Source: Flavisolibacter nicotianae (lineage in GTDB: Bacteria; Bacteroidota; Bacteroidia; Chitinophagales; Chitinophagaceae). From it: a stretch of 64,000 nucleotides of DNA. Position 1 is the first letter of the stretch; every line of letters begins with the position of its first letter. Both the position numbers and the translations under genes were made by a program. This document shows positions 43,368-52,936 of this stretch, piece after piece. The notes under the pieces were generated by a model. The model saw only the letters and a list, made by a program, of their open reading frames with translations. It was not told where the DNA came from and made no database searches. The stretch lies in NCBI RefSeq assembly GCF_003628535.1, contig NZ_RBCI01000008.1, positions 62,001 to 126,000 of the forward strand, written 5' to 3'.

Positions 43368-45083
43368 ATGGAAGAGCAAAAATTACGGAGTGCCGGGTGG
43401 TTTGGACGAACGGGAAAAGACGGGTTCATTTACCGGGCCTGGATGAAAAAGCAGGGCGTTCCCTCGCATGCCTTCGACGGCCGTCCGGTGATCGGAATCT
43501 GCAACACCTGGTCGGAACTCACGCCGTGCAATTCGCATTTCCGCGACCTGGCCGAACACGTGAAAAGAGGCGTGTACGAAGCCGGTGGATTCCCCGTGGA
43601 ATTTCCCGTGATGTCGTTGGGCGAAACGCTAATGAAGCCAACGGCCATGCTCTACCGCAACCTGGCGTCGATGGACGTGGAGGAAAGCATTCGGGCCAAC
43701 CCGCTGGACGGCGTGGTACTGCTCTGCGGGTGCGACAAAACCACGCCTTCGCTGGTGATGGGTGCCTGCAGTGTGGACCTTCCGACGATCGTCGTGTCCG
43801 GCGGACCCATGCTTACGGGCAAGCACAAGGGAAAAAGCATCAGTACCTCCGATATCTGGCGGTTTTCGGAAGCCAATCGTGCCGGGCAGATGGACGATAT
43901 GGAAATGACGCTGGCCGAAGCCGGCATGTGCCGCAGCGATGGCCATTGCGCGGTGATGGGCACTGCCTCCACCATGGCCTGCATGGTAGAGTCACTGGGA
44001 ATTTCGCTGCCCGGTAATGCCGCCATACCGGCACCGGATGCCGCACGAAAGATTATGGCACAACGTTCCGGTTTCGAAATTGTTCGCATGGTGAAAGAAG
44101 ACCGCAGGCTGTCGGCTATTTTAACGAGGGAAGCGTTTGAAAACGCCATCATGGTCAACGCGGCCATTGGCGGGTCCACCAATTTCGTCATTCACCTGCT
44201 GGCCATTGCCGGACGCATTGGCGTTGACCTCGCACTCGAGGACTTTGATACCCTGTCGGCCCGCATTCCCCTGTTGGCCAACCTGCAGCCATCGGGGGCT
44301 TATTTTATGGAAGACCTGTATTATGCAGGGGGCCTGCCGGTTGTCATCAAAGAATTGCTGCCGCACCTGCACAGGGATTGCCTGACCGTGAATGGCAAAA
44401 CAGTAGGGGAGAATTTTGCAACGGCCGAATGTTACGATACCAACATCATCACCGGCATGGACAAGCCATTCAACGTCTTGTCGGGTGTGGTGGTGTTGAA
44501 AGGAAACCTTTGCGAAAACGGTGCGGTCATCAAGCCCTCGGCTGCCTCAGCCTCGCTCCTTCAACACAGGGGGCGTGCGGTGGTCTTTGAAGACATCGAC
44601 GACTATAAAGCCTGCATTGATGATCCGGATCTTGACGTGGACGAAACCAGCGTATTGGTATTAAAGAATGTGGGACCAAAGGGCTATCCCGGCATGCCGG
44701 AAGTCGGCAACATGGGACTGCCGGCGAAGCTGCTGGCCAAAGGCGTGACGGACATGGTGCGCATTTCGGATGGGCGCATGAGCGGTACCGGCTTTGGTAC
44801 TGTTGTGCTGCACGTCTCCCCCGAAGCGGCGGATGGCGGAACGCTGGGCATAGTGCAGGACGGCGATGAGATCATTCTTGATGTGCACCGGCGGTTGCTG
44901 CAACTGAATGTTCCGGAGGAAGAAATTGCCGTCCGGAAACAGGCTCAAAAACAACGGACGAATGGGGTGAGCAGGGGCTATGTGCAGCTTTACCAGCAAC
45001 ACGTGGAGGGGGCGCATTTGGGCGCCGATTTCGATTTTTTGCGAGGCCGCTCAGGAAGCGAGGTGACGAAGGATTCGCACTAA
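43368..45083 (+). CDS. IlvD/Edd family dehydratase (sugar-acid dehydratase)
   Basis: A 571-residue iron-sulfur dehydratase. Cluster cysteines appear in [25 protein letters not shown] and GTASTMACM; other family motifs are [34 protein letters not shown] and [25 protein letters not shown]. The pattern [19 protein letters not shown] near the start is that of the L-arabinonate/D-xylonate/D-gluconate group and not of the branched-chain amino acid enzyme. It probably turns a sugar acid into its 2-keto-3-deoxy form. The SDR gene follows after 54 nt on the same strand, which fits a non-phosphorylative sugar oxidation route. Confidence 0.9.
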   Translation: MEEQKLRSAGWFGRTGKDGFIYRAWMKKQGVPSHAFDGRPVIGICNTWSELTPCNSHFRDLAEHVKRGVYEAGGFPVEFPVMSLGETLMKPTAMLYRNLASMDVEESIRANPLDGVVLLCGCDKTTPSLVMGACSVDLPTIVVSGGPMLTGKHKGKSISTSDIWRFSEANRAGQMDDMEMTLAEAGMCRSDGHCAVMGTASTMACMVESLGISLPGNAAIPAPDAARKIMAQRSGFEIVRMVKEDRRLSAILTREAFENAIMVNAAIGGSTNFVIHLLAIAGRIGVDLALEDFDTLSARIPLLANLQPSGAYFMEDLYYAGGLPVVIKELLPHLHRDCLTVNGKTVGENFATAECYDTNIITGMDKPFNVLSGVVVLKGNLCENGAVIKPSAASASLLQHRGRAVVFEDIDDYKACIDDPDLDVDETSVLVLKNVGPKGYPGMPEVGNMGLPAKLLAKGVTDMVRISDGRMSGTGFGTVVLHVSPEAADGGTLGIVQDGDEIILDVHRRLLQLNVPEEEIAVRKQAQKQRTNGVSRGYVQLYQQHVEGAHLGADFDFLRGRSGSEVTKDSH

Positions 45084-45137
45084 GAATTTTGAATAACAAA
45101 CGAAACGATTTTTCTCATTTCCTAACAACAAGGACGT

Positions 45138-45896
45138 ATGATGCTCAAGGAGAAAGTAGCCATTGTCACCGGAGCCGGGCAAGGCATAGGTTTAGCGATT
45201 TGCAAAAAACTCGCAAAGGCCGGGGCGAAGGTTATTGTCAATGATTTGGACGAAGCATTGGCAACGAAAGCTGCAGAAGAAATTACGGCCAGCGGTGGGG
45301 TTTGCCTTCCGGTACCAGGGGATTCAAGCGATCTTTCGATCATCCATCAGCTGGTGGAAACAGCCGCTTCTCATTTTGGGCGGTTAGATATCGTTGTGGC
45401 AAATGCCGGCATTACGCTGTTCGGTGATTTCTTTGCCTACAGGCCCGATGATTTTTTTCGTGTGCTGCAGGTGAATTTGGGCGGTACGTTTTTCCTGGCG
45501 CAGGCGGCTGCCAATCAAATGAAAATGCAGGAGAGTGGCGGCACCTTGCTGTTCATGTCCTCCGTGACGGGCCACCAGGCGCACAAAAACCTGGCGGCTT
45601 ATGGCATGACCAAAGCCGCCATCGAGATGCTCGCCAAAAACCTTGTGATTGAGCTTTCGCCTTTCCGGATCAATGTCAACGCCATTGCTCCCGGCGCCAC
45701 GGCCACCGAGCGGACACTGGAAGATCCGGCATACACAAAAACCTGGTCCCGCATTACACCCATGGGCCGGCCGGCCAGTGTCGAAGACATTGCGGCTACG
45801 GCCTTGTTTCTCGTCTCCGACGAAGCCAGGCACATCACCGGGCAATCATTGGTGGTGGACGGTGGGTGGACGAGTGTCAGTCCCTCGCCGTATTGA
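45138..45896 (+). CDS. SDR-family oxidoreductase
   Basis: A 252-residue classical short-chain dehydrogenase. The cofactor motif TGAGQGIG is at residues 12-19, NAG in VVANAGI, catalytic serine in MSSVTG and YGMTK for tyrosine and lysine; the C-terminal ITGQSLVVDGGW is typical of glucose-dehydrogenase-like members. D at the end of strand 2 (VIVNDLDE) suggests NAD preference. With the IlvD/Edd dehydratase before it and an MFS permease after it, oxidation of an aldose to the lactone or acid is the likely role. Alternatively it acts later, on a keto-acid intermediate. Confidence 0.88.
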   Translation: MMLKEKVAIVTGAGQGIGLAICKKLAKAGAKVIVNDLDEALATKAAEEITASGGVCLPVPGDSSDLSIIHQLVETAASHFGRLDIVVANAGITLFGDFFAYRPDDFFRVLQVNLGGTFFLAQAAANQMKMQESGGTLLFMSSVTGHQAHKNLAAYGMTKAAIEMLAKNLVIELSPFRINVNAIAPGATATERTLEDPAYTKTWSRITPMGRPASVEDIAATALFLVSDEARHITGQSLVVDGGWTSVSPSPY

Positions 45897-46080
45897 AAAT
45901 TTCAGCCGTTGCAAATGTTAATCACCTTCCCCGATGTGTCTCCCGCAGCGAACTTTTTTTGAAGGAAAATGTTGGCGGGGACGGATCGGAGAAGTCGATC
46001 CGCTCCATCGGCCTTATCCGCATTCCCATGTTGATCCAAAAAAATGGAAACGATTTCAAACCATCATTTGCAATAAAGCA

Positions 46081-46127
46081 AAAAAGGAGAAAGGATATCT
46101 AAACCAGATATTCTTTCTCCTTTTTGG
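46081..46127. terminator. Bidirectional hairpin terminator
   Basis: A 20-bp stem AAAAAGGAGAAAGGATATCT against its complement at 46106-46125 with one G-T pair and an AAACC loop, flanked by A and T runs. It lies between the convergent SDR and MFS genes. Confidence 0.85.
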
Positions 46128-46146
46128 AAATTTATCATTGAAAGGG

Positions 46147-47415
46147 TTAGTGAACAGCCATCGTCATTTCACTTTCCGTCGCTTCGGTCTTTGCATTTTT
46201 TTGCCAGATGAAGAAGATGATAAACGCCACGATCAGGATCGCAGGGAAGGTCATCATCTTTATCAATGACTGTTGGCCGGTGGCCAATTCCAATGCCGTT
46301 CCGGAAAGGCCTTTGGCCGTATTCGCGGCCCGGGCCGAATCAATCCAGCCACCGATGATAGGCTGGAAGATAGAGGTGGAAAACATGCCGACACCACCCA
46401 CGATGGACATACCCAATGCACTGCTGCGGGGTACCCGGTGAGCAACCGAACCAATCATAACCGGCCAGAAATAACAGATGCCAAGCGCATAGACGATTGC
46501 CGCCACGTAGGCCATCGGTCCCGTGACGCTGCTAAACAAATAAATGCCGATCGTTGCCAGAATAGCACCCATCAGCAAAACACCCGTTTGACCCAGGCGT
46601 CCCACAACCGGACCGGCGAAAAAACGGCCGACAGCAGAAATGCCGTTTGTTAACGCCAGGATGAGCATGGCGTTGGCACCACTGGCACCCAACACGATGC
46701 TAACCCATTGACTGGGGCCAAACTCGGTGATTGCGGTGAGCGCCATGCAGCAGAACAGGAAAATATAAACCGGGCTTCCCATGGCCTTGAAGTTCTCCTT
46801 GAAAGAGGTCGCCTCGGCCACGTGTGATTTTGGAAACGTCTTGCCGAAAAATAAAACAGCATACGCAACAGTCGGGATCATTGTCACCCACATTTGAGCC
46901 TGCCAGCTTGCCCCCATCTTTGTCATGAAGAAGGAGATGAGGGAACCCACCAAAATGCCACCCGGGAACCACATGTGGAACCGGCCGAGCATTTTTTGCA
47001 TGGTTACCCCCGAATACATATCCGCGATCATCGGGTTACAGGCGGCCTCGGTACAGCCATTTCCCACACCGATCAGGAGCGTGGAGATGAGCAGGGTGTT
47101 GTAGCCACCGGCAAAAATGGTTAACAGGATACCGGCGGTGTGACAGAAAAAGGCAACGGTCATAATCGTTTTCGGACCAATCGTATGGTAAAATATTCCG
47201 CCCAAAATCATGGAAATCGGGAAGCCTAAAAACCACATGGAGTTGATGAATCCAAGCTGTTCGGCTGTAAGCCCGAAACTTTCCCCCAATTGCGGGAGGA
47301 TCCCGGCACGGATGGAAAATGTAAAGGCGGTTGTAATGAGTGCAAAGCAACTCCCGTTAAACAGGGCGCTTTTGTTGATGTTTGCGTTTGATTGACCTGT
47401 GTTAGTGGGTTTCAT
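46147..47415 (-). CDS. MFS sugar permease
   Basis: A 422-residue inner-membrane carrier with twelve helices. GVGNGCTEAACNPMIADMY in helix 4 resembles the motif of the fucose/glucose-galactose (FHS) porters, and FGLTAEQLGFINSMWFLGFPISMILGGIFYHTIGPK gives the first MFS signature loop. I start at the ATG at 47415, since the 19 codons before it look non-native. It probably imports the sugar that the neighbouring SDR and dehydratase process. Lactate or organic-acid transport cannot be ruled out. Confidence 0.83.
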   Translation of the reverse strand: MKPTNTGQSNANINKSALFNGSCFALITTAFTFSIRAGILPQLGESFGLTAEQLGFINSMWFLGFPISMILGGIFYHTIGPKTIMTVAFFCHTAGILLTIFAGGYNTLLISTLLIGVGNGCTEAACNPMIADMYSGVTMQKMLGRFHMWFPGGILVGSLISFFMTKMGASWQAQMWVTMIPTVAYAVLFFGKTFPKSHVAEATSFKENFKAMGSPVYIFLFCCMALTAITEFGPSQWVSIVLGASGANAMLILALTNGISAVGRFFAGPVVGRLGQTGVLLMGAILATIGIYLFSSVTGPMAYVAAIVYALGICYFWPVMIGSVAHRVPRSSALGMSIVGGVGMFSTSIFQPIIGGWIDSARAANTAKGLSGTALELATGQQSLIKMMTFPAILIVAFIIFFIWQKNAKTEATESEMTMAVH

Positions 47416-47851
47416 GATGCAAGCTGTAGTTTTTTTTATAAAGGTGATGAATGTACTGCTTTCCCTTTTCAAACGAAAAGGTTTTCATGCAGGTAAAATA
47501 AACACATAAAGAGCAATTTCCTGCAACAAAAAAAGGAAGTTTAAATCTAGTGCTGCGTCACCGTTCTTCTTCGGGTGGACAGGCCTCACAGGTTTTCGAA
47601 ACCTGTGAGGCCTGTCCGGTTTTACCTGAAAAGAAAATCCTGAACGAGCAGGAGTGTTTTTAAGGCATTGCCCTTTGTCCTGACAACGATAATCCGGCAA
47701 ATGAATAAAGGTCGATTTGCCGGCGTTTTTAAACTTTGACCGAAACAGCGGTGCGGAAGATCGCCTGTGTGGGCTATTATTTGGCGGGTAAAATGGAGCC
47801 GGCAGGCATTAGCATTTAACAGGCAAGTATAATTTTTGCTGCGGATAGCAC
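47416..47851. other. Divergent intergenic region with palindrome
   Basis: 436 nt. Holds the long palindrome at 47577-47617. A TAATTTTTG box at 47831-47839, 13 nt before the MscS start, is a possible -7 element. No gene is supported. Confidence 0.5.
47577..47617. repeat. 41-nt perfect palindromic hairpin
   Basis: A perfect 19-bp stem (GGACAGGCCTCACAGGTTT and its complement) around TCG. It has no adjacent T run and lies in a divergent intergenic region, so it is more like a REP-type mobile palindrome than a terminator. Hairpins built on CCTCACAGGTTT recur in many Bacteroidota genomes, from general knowledge. Confidence 0.85.
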
Positions 47852-48958
47852 ATGCAAAAAATTGTGACAGACCTGCTGCGGCAATGGAACCTGAATCCGT
47901 ATGTCTGGAACTTTCTTTTGATTGCTGCTGCACTGCTGGTTGGTGTCGCCGTAAGTTTTTTTCTCCGGTTATTCATTCGCCAGAAGACCGGGACCGAAAT
48001 GAAATTCAGCCTGGTGCAGTCGCTGCTGCGGCACCTTTCCAGTCCTGTTGCGTTTTTGATCCCGCTCTTTTTTTTTGATGCCCTGATCCCGCTGCTGCAA
48101 ATGCCTTCTGCGGTGCGGCAATACATCGCCAGGGCAAGCGAAATCGTCATGATCATTGGCTTTGCCTGGTTGCTGATCCGCTGCATCAAGGTAGCGCAGG
48201 ACATTGTGCACGACAAGATCAACATCAACGTCAGCGACAACCTGCGGCAACGGCAGATCATGACTCAACTGATCTACATCCGGCGGGTGGCAAGCAGCAT
48301 CATTATCCTCCTGGCCATCGGCGCCGTGCTGCTTTCGTTTGATACGCTGCGAAAGATCGGTACGGGTTTGCTGACCGGCGTAGGCATCGGCGGCATCATC
48401 ATTGGCTTTGCGGCACAGCGGTCGCTGGCCAATTTGCTGGCGGGCTTCCAGATCGCGTTTACGCAGCCCATCCGCATCGACGATGAAGTGATCGTGGAAG
48501 GCGAGTTTGGCAAGATCGAAGAGCTGACGCTGACCTACGTAGTCGTACGCATCTGGGACAACCGTCGTATGATTCTTCCCATCAATTATTTTTTGGAAAA
48601 GCCGTTTCAAAACTGGACCCGCACAACGGCCGAGATCATCGGCAGTGTTTATTTCTATGCCGATTACACGTTGCCGATGGAATGGGTGCGCAACGAATTC
48701 AACCAGATCATCAAAGACCACCCGTTGTGGGACGGGCAGACCGCCGGTGTGGTGATCACCAGTTTGAACAAGGATGTTATGGAAATCAGAGGGATCGTCA
48801 GTTCACGGTCTTCGGGCAACAATTTTGACCTACGTTGTCACATCCGCGAGCAATTACTGCAGCGCATCGTGGACGTGTACCCGCAATGCCTGCCGCGGAC
48901 AAGAGCCCTGTTGCAGGAAGAGGTCACCCAAAAAGAAGACTTGCAAAATGCCGGGTAA
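47852..48958 (+). CDS. MscS-family mechanosensitive ion channel
   Basis: A 368-residue inner-membrane channel that opens under membrane tension. About four hydrophobic helices come first, then the pore helix (GTGLLTGVGIGGIIIGFAAQRSLANLLAGFQIAF, around residues 168-202), followed by the beta domain (PIRIDDEVIVEGEFGKIEELTLTYVVVRIWDNRRMILPINYFLEKPFQNWTRT) and a cytoplasmic cage part. It is a small-to-medium member, a little longer than E. coli MscS. The gene stands alone, divergent from the MFS permease. Confidence 0.92.
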   Translation: MQKIVTDLLRQWNLNPYVWNFLLIAAALLVGVAVSFFLRLFIRQKTGTEMKFSLVQSLLRHLSSPVAFLIPLFFFDALIPLLQMPSAVRQYIARASEIVMIIGFAWLLIRCIKVAQDIVHDKININVSDNLRQRQIMTQLIYIRRVASSIIILLAIGAVLLSFDTLRKIGTGLLTGVGIGGIIIGFAAQRSLANLLAGFQIAFTQPIRIDDEVIVEGEFGKIEELTLTYVVVRIWDNRRMILPINYFLEKPFQNWTRTTAEIIGSVYFYADYTLPMEWVRNEFNQIIKDHPLWDGQTAGVVITSLNKDVMEIRGIVSSRSSGNNFDLRCHIREQLLQRIVDVYPQCLPRTRALLQEEVTQKEDLQNAG

Positions 48959-49019
48959 ATAAACGGCAGACTCTTTTTCAGTAAGATGCTGTTCGAAACG
49001 AACAGTGTACCCAGCCCGG

Positions 49020-50771
49020 TTATAATTTGTACACCGCGGCCTGGTAAGGTTTCAATATCAGTGTTGTTTTTTCTTTACCAACCAGTGGCGCTTCTTTGTA
49101 GTTGGACAAAAGCAGTTTCGCCCTGGAAAGATTGAGCCCAGGCCTGGTCTGTGCATTCGCGGAGGAAAAGTTCAGGACGATCAACATTGTTTGCCCTTCG
49201 TCTTTTCTTGTATAGGCATACACGGCAGGGTTGGTTTTATCCAGCAGTGTATAATTGCCATAAACGAGAACGTCTGTGTTTTCTTTCCGCAGTTGTACCA
49301 GGCGTCGGAAATAATTGAGACAACTGTTGGGATCCGCTTCCTGCGAAGCGGCATTGATGCGACGGTAATTGGCAGCTGTTTTGATCCAGGGTTTGCCGGT
49401 TGTGAAGCCGGCATTGGCACTGCTGTCCCACTGAAACGGTGTTCGCCCGTTGTCACGGCTTGTAGCCTGCAGGCGCCGGAAGAGCGCCTGTACATCACCG
49501 CCTGTATTTTTCACATGTCGGTATTCGTTGAGCGTTTGCACGTCCCTGAAATCATCAATCTTTTCAAAGCCGGCATTGGTCATGCCCAACTCGTCGCCGT
49601 TGTAGCAGTACGGCGTTCCCCGCATGGTCAGGATGAAAGTGTTCAGCAGTTTGGATGAAGCCTCCCTGAATTTTGGACTGTCGTTTCCAAATCGGCTGAC
49701 CATCCTTGCCTGGTCGTGGTTGGCCAGGAAGACCGAAAGCCAGCCGCTCCGGGCAAAAGCGCTGTCCCAGCGGGAGAACACTTCTTTGAAGTGCAAAAGG
49801 CTGTAGCCTGCGGGTTTGGCAATATCAACGCCTTCAAAGGCGTAAGCCATGTTCAGCTCGCGACGGTTTTCATCCACCAGGTTGTGCGCATCGGTGAACG
49901 AATTGCCGGCGCCTTCCGCCACACTCATCACGTTGTATTTGCTGAGCACTTCCTTGTTCATCTCCTGTAAATAGCCGTGCAGGTTTCCCTGCATGGCGTA
50001 GTACTGCACAAAGGACTTTTCAAAGCCTTCAGGGAAGGCCGGGTAGGTGGTGTCTTTGGCCACAAACTGGAACGCATCCAGCCGGAAACCGTCGATGCCC
50101 TTTTCCGCCCAAAACCGCATGATGTCGTACACCTCCTGCCGCAGCTTCGGATTTTCCCATTTCAGGTCGGGTTGTTTTTGCGAGAAATAATGCAGGTAAT
50201 AGGCATTGGTCAGCGAGTCGTATTTCCAGGCATCGTGCGCCACATCGAACAGGCTGTAACGGTACGGCGGCTTGCCGTTTTCTGCGTTCCACCAGTGGTA
50301 ATAATCCCGGTAAGGACTGGTCCGGGAACTGCGGCTTTGTTTGAACCATTCGTGCTCGTCGCTGCTGTGGTTCACCACCAGGTCCATCACCAGTTTGATC
50401 CCGCGGTCGTGCAGGCCTTTCAGCAGGGCATCAAAGTCGGCCATCGTTCCAAAATCCTTCATGATGTTCCGGTAGTCGCTCACGTCGTAGCCGTTGTCGT
50501 CGTTGGGTGAGCTGTAAATAGGGTTCAGCCAGACAGCCGTAATGCCCAGGCTTTTCAAATAATCGAGGCGGGAAAGGAGGCCTTTCAGGTCGCCGATGCC
50601 GTCGCCGTCGCTGTCCTGGAAGCTGCGGGGATAGACCTGGTAAACGATCGCCTCCTTCCACCATTTTTTTCCTGAAGCCGTAGAAGTTCCAGGCTGACCG
50701 TATCCTGTCTTGAAGCAAAGCACAAGAAAAGAAAGTAGGGTCAGTAAAAGCAAACCTCGTTGCATAAGCAA
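49020..50771 (-). CDS. Exported GH13 alpha-glucosidase
   Basis: A 583-residue glycoside hydrolase with a signal peptide (about 1-26). Residues 37-100 (WWKEAIVYQVYPRSFQDSDGDGIGDLKGLLSRLDYLKSLGITAVWLNPIYSSP) mark the oligo-1,6-glucosidase/alpha-glucosidase group with its calcium-site DSDGDGIGD. Catalytic residues are D232 (GFRLDAF), E286 (VAEGAG) and D353 (ANHDQ). It should release glucose from malto- or isomalto-oligosaccharides in the periplasm. E286 stands in VAEGAG and not the more usual GExxG, a mild variation. It stands alone. Confidence 0.92.
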   Translation of the reverse strand: MLMQRGLLLLTLLSFLVLCFKTGYGQPGTSTASGKKWWKEAIVYQVYPRSFQDSDGDGIGDLKGLLSRLDYLKSLGITAVWLNPIYSSPNDDNGYDVSDYRNIMKDFGTMADFDALLKGLHDRGIKLVMDLVVNHSSDEHEWFKQSRSSRTSPYRDYYHWWNAENGKPPYRYSLFDVAHDAWKYDSLTNAYYLHYFSQKQPDLKWENPKLRQEVYDIMRFWAEKGIDGFRLDAFQFVAKDTTYPAFPEGFEKSFVQYYAMQGNLHGYLQEMNKEVLSKYNVMSVAEGAGNSFTDAHNLVDENRRELNMAYAFEGVDIAKPAGYSLLHFKEVFSRWDSAFARSGWLSVFLANHDQARMVSRFGNDSPKFREASSKLLNTFILTMRGTPYCYNGDELGMTNAGFEKIDDFRDVQTLNEYRHVKNTGGDVQALFRRLQATSRDNGRTPFQWDSSANAGFTTGKPWIKTAANYRRINAASQEADPNSCLNYFRRLVQLRKENTDVLVYGNYTLLDKTNPAVYAYTRKDEGQTMLIVLNFSSANAQTRPGLNLSRAKLLLSNYKEAPLVGKEKTTLILKPYQAAVYKL

Positions 50772-51112
50772 ATTTTGAATGCGGGTAAAGTGTCAGCGTT
50801 GGAAAAGGCGCCTGTTTACTAAGATACGATATTGCGCAGCGGCAGCGCCGTTCGATGCGGCGAACGGCGCGGACCAGCAGATAGGAAAGACTTTCCTCAG
50901 TCGTCTTGGTTCCGGTTGCTACAACGCCTTTCATCAAGAAAGGAGCGCAAACGAAATAAGGTATTGGGAAGAACCTTTACCATGCAGCACAGTGTTCGCA
51001 TTTCATCCAGGCGGCAGCAATGTCGTATCAACCGGTGCGCCGTTTTCTACCCGGGAATTTGATAAATGGCCGCTGTAAACTATACTTGCCACCGGGACAT
51101 AATGATTACAAC
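50772..51112. other. Divergent intergenic region
   Basis: 341 nt. Contains a GC-rich hairpin (50845-50870, GCGCCGTTCG / CGAACGGCGC, loop ATGCGG) without a T run, and a TATACTTG box near 51081. Otherwise nothing recognised. Confidence 0.45.
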
Positions 51113-51550
51113 ATGAAAAAACAAAAACCCGGTGAAGCCGGTTTGTTACCTTTTTATTGCAAGAAAGTAGGACTTGCCGTGATGCTGCTGGCCTTTGTTC
51201 CTGCCGCTATCGTCAAAATCCTGCATGTTGCGATAGAGCCGGCAAACAAGGAATTTTTTCGATTGCTCACGATGAATGCTTTTATCCTTGGCCTGCTCCT
51301 GGTTGCCCTGGCAAAGGACAGGGTGGAAGATGAAACGACAATGGTCATTCGCCGAAAAGCGATGGCGTGGGCCTTTGTCACGGCCGTTCTGCTGGTCATC
51401 ATCAAACCGCTCGTTGATTTGCTTATGAACGAACGGGTTGCCGACATGAAAAGCCAGGAACTTGTCGTCAGCATGCTCTTTGCCTACCTGTTGATGTATT
51501 ACCTCCAAAAGAAAGGCCGCCGCGTTGCGGCAAACGGGCAATCGGATTAA
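51113..51550 (+). CDS. Small integral membrane protein of unknown function
   Basis: A 145-residue protein with four predicted membrane helices (about 17-36, 47-63, 80-102 and 113-131) and a charged KDRVEDETTMVIRRKA loop between the second and third. I do not recognise the family; the loop resembles those of small DUF2178-like proteins, but this is weak. The ATG at 51113 (MKKQKPGEAG) is preferred over one 31 codons upstream, because the extra part looks non-coding. It stands alone. Confidence 0.65.
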   Translation: MKKQKPGEAGLLPFYCKKVGLAVMLLAFVPAAIVKILHVAIEPANKEFFRLLTMNAFILGLLLVALAKDRVEDETTMVIRRKAMAWAFVTAVLLVIIKPLVDLLMNERVADMKSQELVVSMLFAYLLMYYLQKKGRRVAANGQSD

Positions 51551-51817
51551 GCACAATAGTGTGAAAGTAGCCTGCTTATTTTTCCCTGACGATTAGGAGA
51601 CAGGCGGACAAAGTATCCTTGTTTTAGGTTGGTGTATCGACTCTCTCTCTTGTCGCAGTGGGAAAATCGTTCGAAATTCTTCCAAGCGAAGGCAGGGATT
51701 TCCGTACCACCGCTTAATAGGGTTATGAAAGCAGGCGCATTCCGTTTGCCGGGAGAATGCTGTCAGCGGCGTTCTTGGCAATATGATCTCGTAGCGTGTT
51801 TATCAGTTGTTCGGTGG

Positions 51818-52303
51818 TCAGGTCAGTTTATAGATAAATTCTTCAATTTCTTCCCCGCGTGCATTTGCAAAACCTTTGTCGGAACCGATTTTGACAAACC
51901 CGCATTTTTCCAAAACTTTTTGTGACCCAATATTGTCAAACGCAACGCGTCCAAAAATCGGTCTGGTAGTTTCAATGGCAAGAAAGTCTGTTAGCGCTTT
52001 TGTTGCAACTCCCTGGCCCCAAACGTTCCTGTCTATCCAATAGGTGATTTCGGCATCGCCGTCCATTACAAACTTCGCGATACTTCCGGCTATTCGATTG
52101 TCGATAATGATTGTCTGGTTGTTTATTGCCGGGTCGCTCAACAACTTTGTGTATTTGGTTAAGTATGCTGATTTGTCTGTTGGGTCCTTAGGTGTAAATG
52201 CAGCCAGGTAGCCTGCTTCTTTGTCCAGTTGAAACTGAAAGAGATTGTCTAAGTCTGAAACTTCTGTTCGCCTAAGTTTTATGTCCAGCTTGTTGTTCGT
52301 CAT
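51818..52303 (-). CDS. GNAT-family N-acetyltransferase
   Basis: A 161-residue protein of the RimJ/RimL-like GNAT group: IKLRRTEVSDLDNLFQFQLDKEAGYLAAF, the acetyl-CoA-binding VWGQGVATKALTDFL (Q/RxxGxG/A) and FGRVAFDNIGSQKVLEKCGFVKIG are typical. It probably acetylates an amine of a small molecule or protein end. I start at the ATG at 52303; the 43 codons before it are not family-like. The gene is AT-rich (22 of 60 G/C in the line starting at 52141), like the next gene, and unlike most of the window. Confidence 0.83.
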   Translation of the reverse strand: MTNNKLDIKLRRTEVSDLDNLFQFQLDKEAGYLAAFTPKDPTDKSAYLTKYTKLLSDPAINNQTIIIDNRIAGSIAKFVMDGDAEITYWIDRNVWGQGVATKALTDFLAIETTRPIFGRVAFDNIGSQKVLEKCGFVKIGSDKGFANARGEEIEEFIYKLT

Positions 52304-52495
52304 ACAGTTTGTATAGATAGAGTTTGCAATTGGTTCCGGTCGTCCTGAGAAGTTTTTTGGCGGTTCATGGCGATGGCAGGGCATTTGACAACCGTCCGAC
52401 GGAATCATCCACAAATGCAGGTAGAAGTTCAAATGGTCAATTACTTGTGTCAGCCCTGCCTTCCAGTTACCATGCAGGCTTCGTTTTTTTCGTCC

Positions 52496-52936
52496 CTATT
52501 TTTCCGCTGTATTTTTTGGGTCGAAATCCACCATCCATTCAATACCGTATTTGTCTCTAAAGCATCCAAAATAGGAACCCCAGGGACTGTCACCAATCGG
52601 GCCTTCTATTTGTCCTCCTACCGAAAGGCCATTAAATAGTTTGTCTGCTTCTTCTTTGCTTTCCGCACTGATTGCGATTTTGCTTCTGTTCTCATTTTCG
52701 TTTGTTCGTCCCATACTTTCCGGGACATCATTCGCCATCAACAGATTGTTTTTACCGATAGGTAAAGCAATGTGTAGAATTTTGTCCTGCTCTTTTTCTT
52801 CTACCGGGAACCCGGAACTTGCAAGGTCTTTGAAACGAATAACCTTTGCAAACTCTCCGCCAAATACTGATTTGTAAAAGGTGAACGCTTCTTCGGCGTT
52901 TCCGTTGAAATTAATGTGAGGATTGATGCGTGCCAT
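52496..52936 (-). CDS. VOC-family (PhnB-like) protein
   Basis: A 146-residue protein of the vicinal oxygen chelate fold, of the PhnB/3-demethylubiquinone-like group: INPHINFNGNAEEAFTFYKSVFGGEF, ILHIALPIGKNNLLMANDVPES and SPWGSYFGCFRDKYGIEWMVDF are diagnostic. These proteins often have no known substrate. I start at the ATG at 52936 (MARINPH), where the fold begins. It has the same strand and low GC as the GNAT gene, 192 nt upstream of it. Confidence 0.85.
   Translation of the reverse strand: MARINPHINFNGNAEEAFTFYKSVFGGEFAKVIRFKDLASSGFPVEEKEQDKILHIALPIGKNNLLMANDVPESMGRTNENENRSKIAISAESKEEADKLFNGLSVGGQIEGPIGDSPWGSYFGCFRDKYGIEWMVDFDPKNTAEK

Noticed and set aside
50845-50870. Terminator
   Set aside because: The 10-bp GC-rich hairpin has no T run and lies upstream of both divergent genes.
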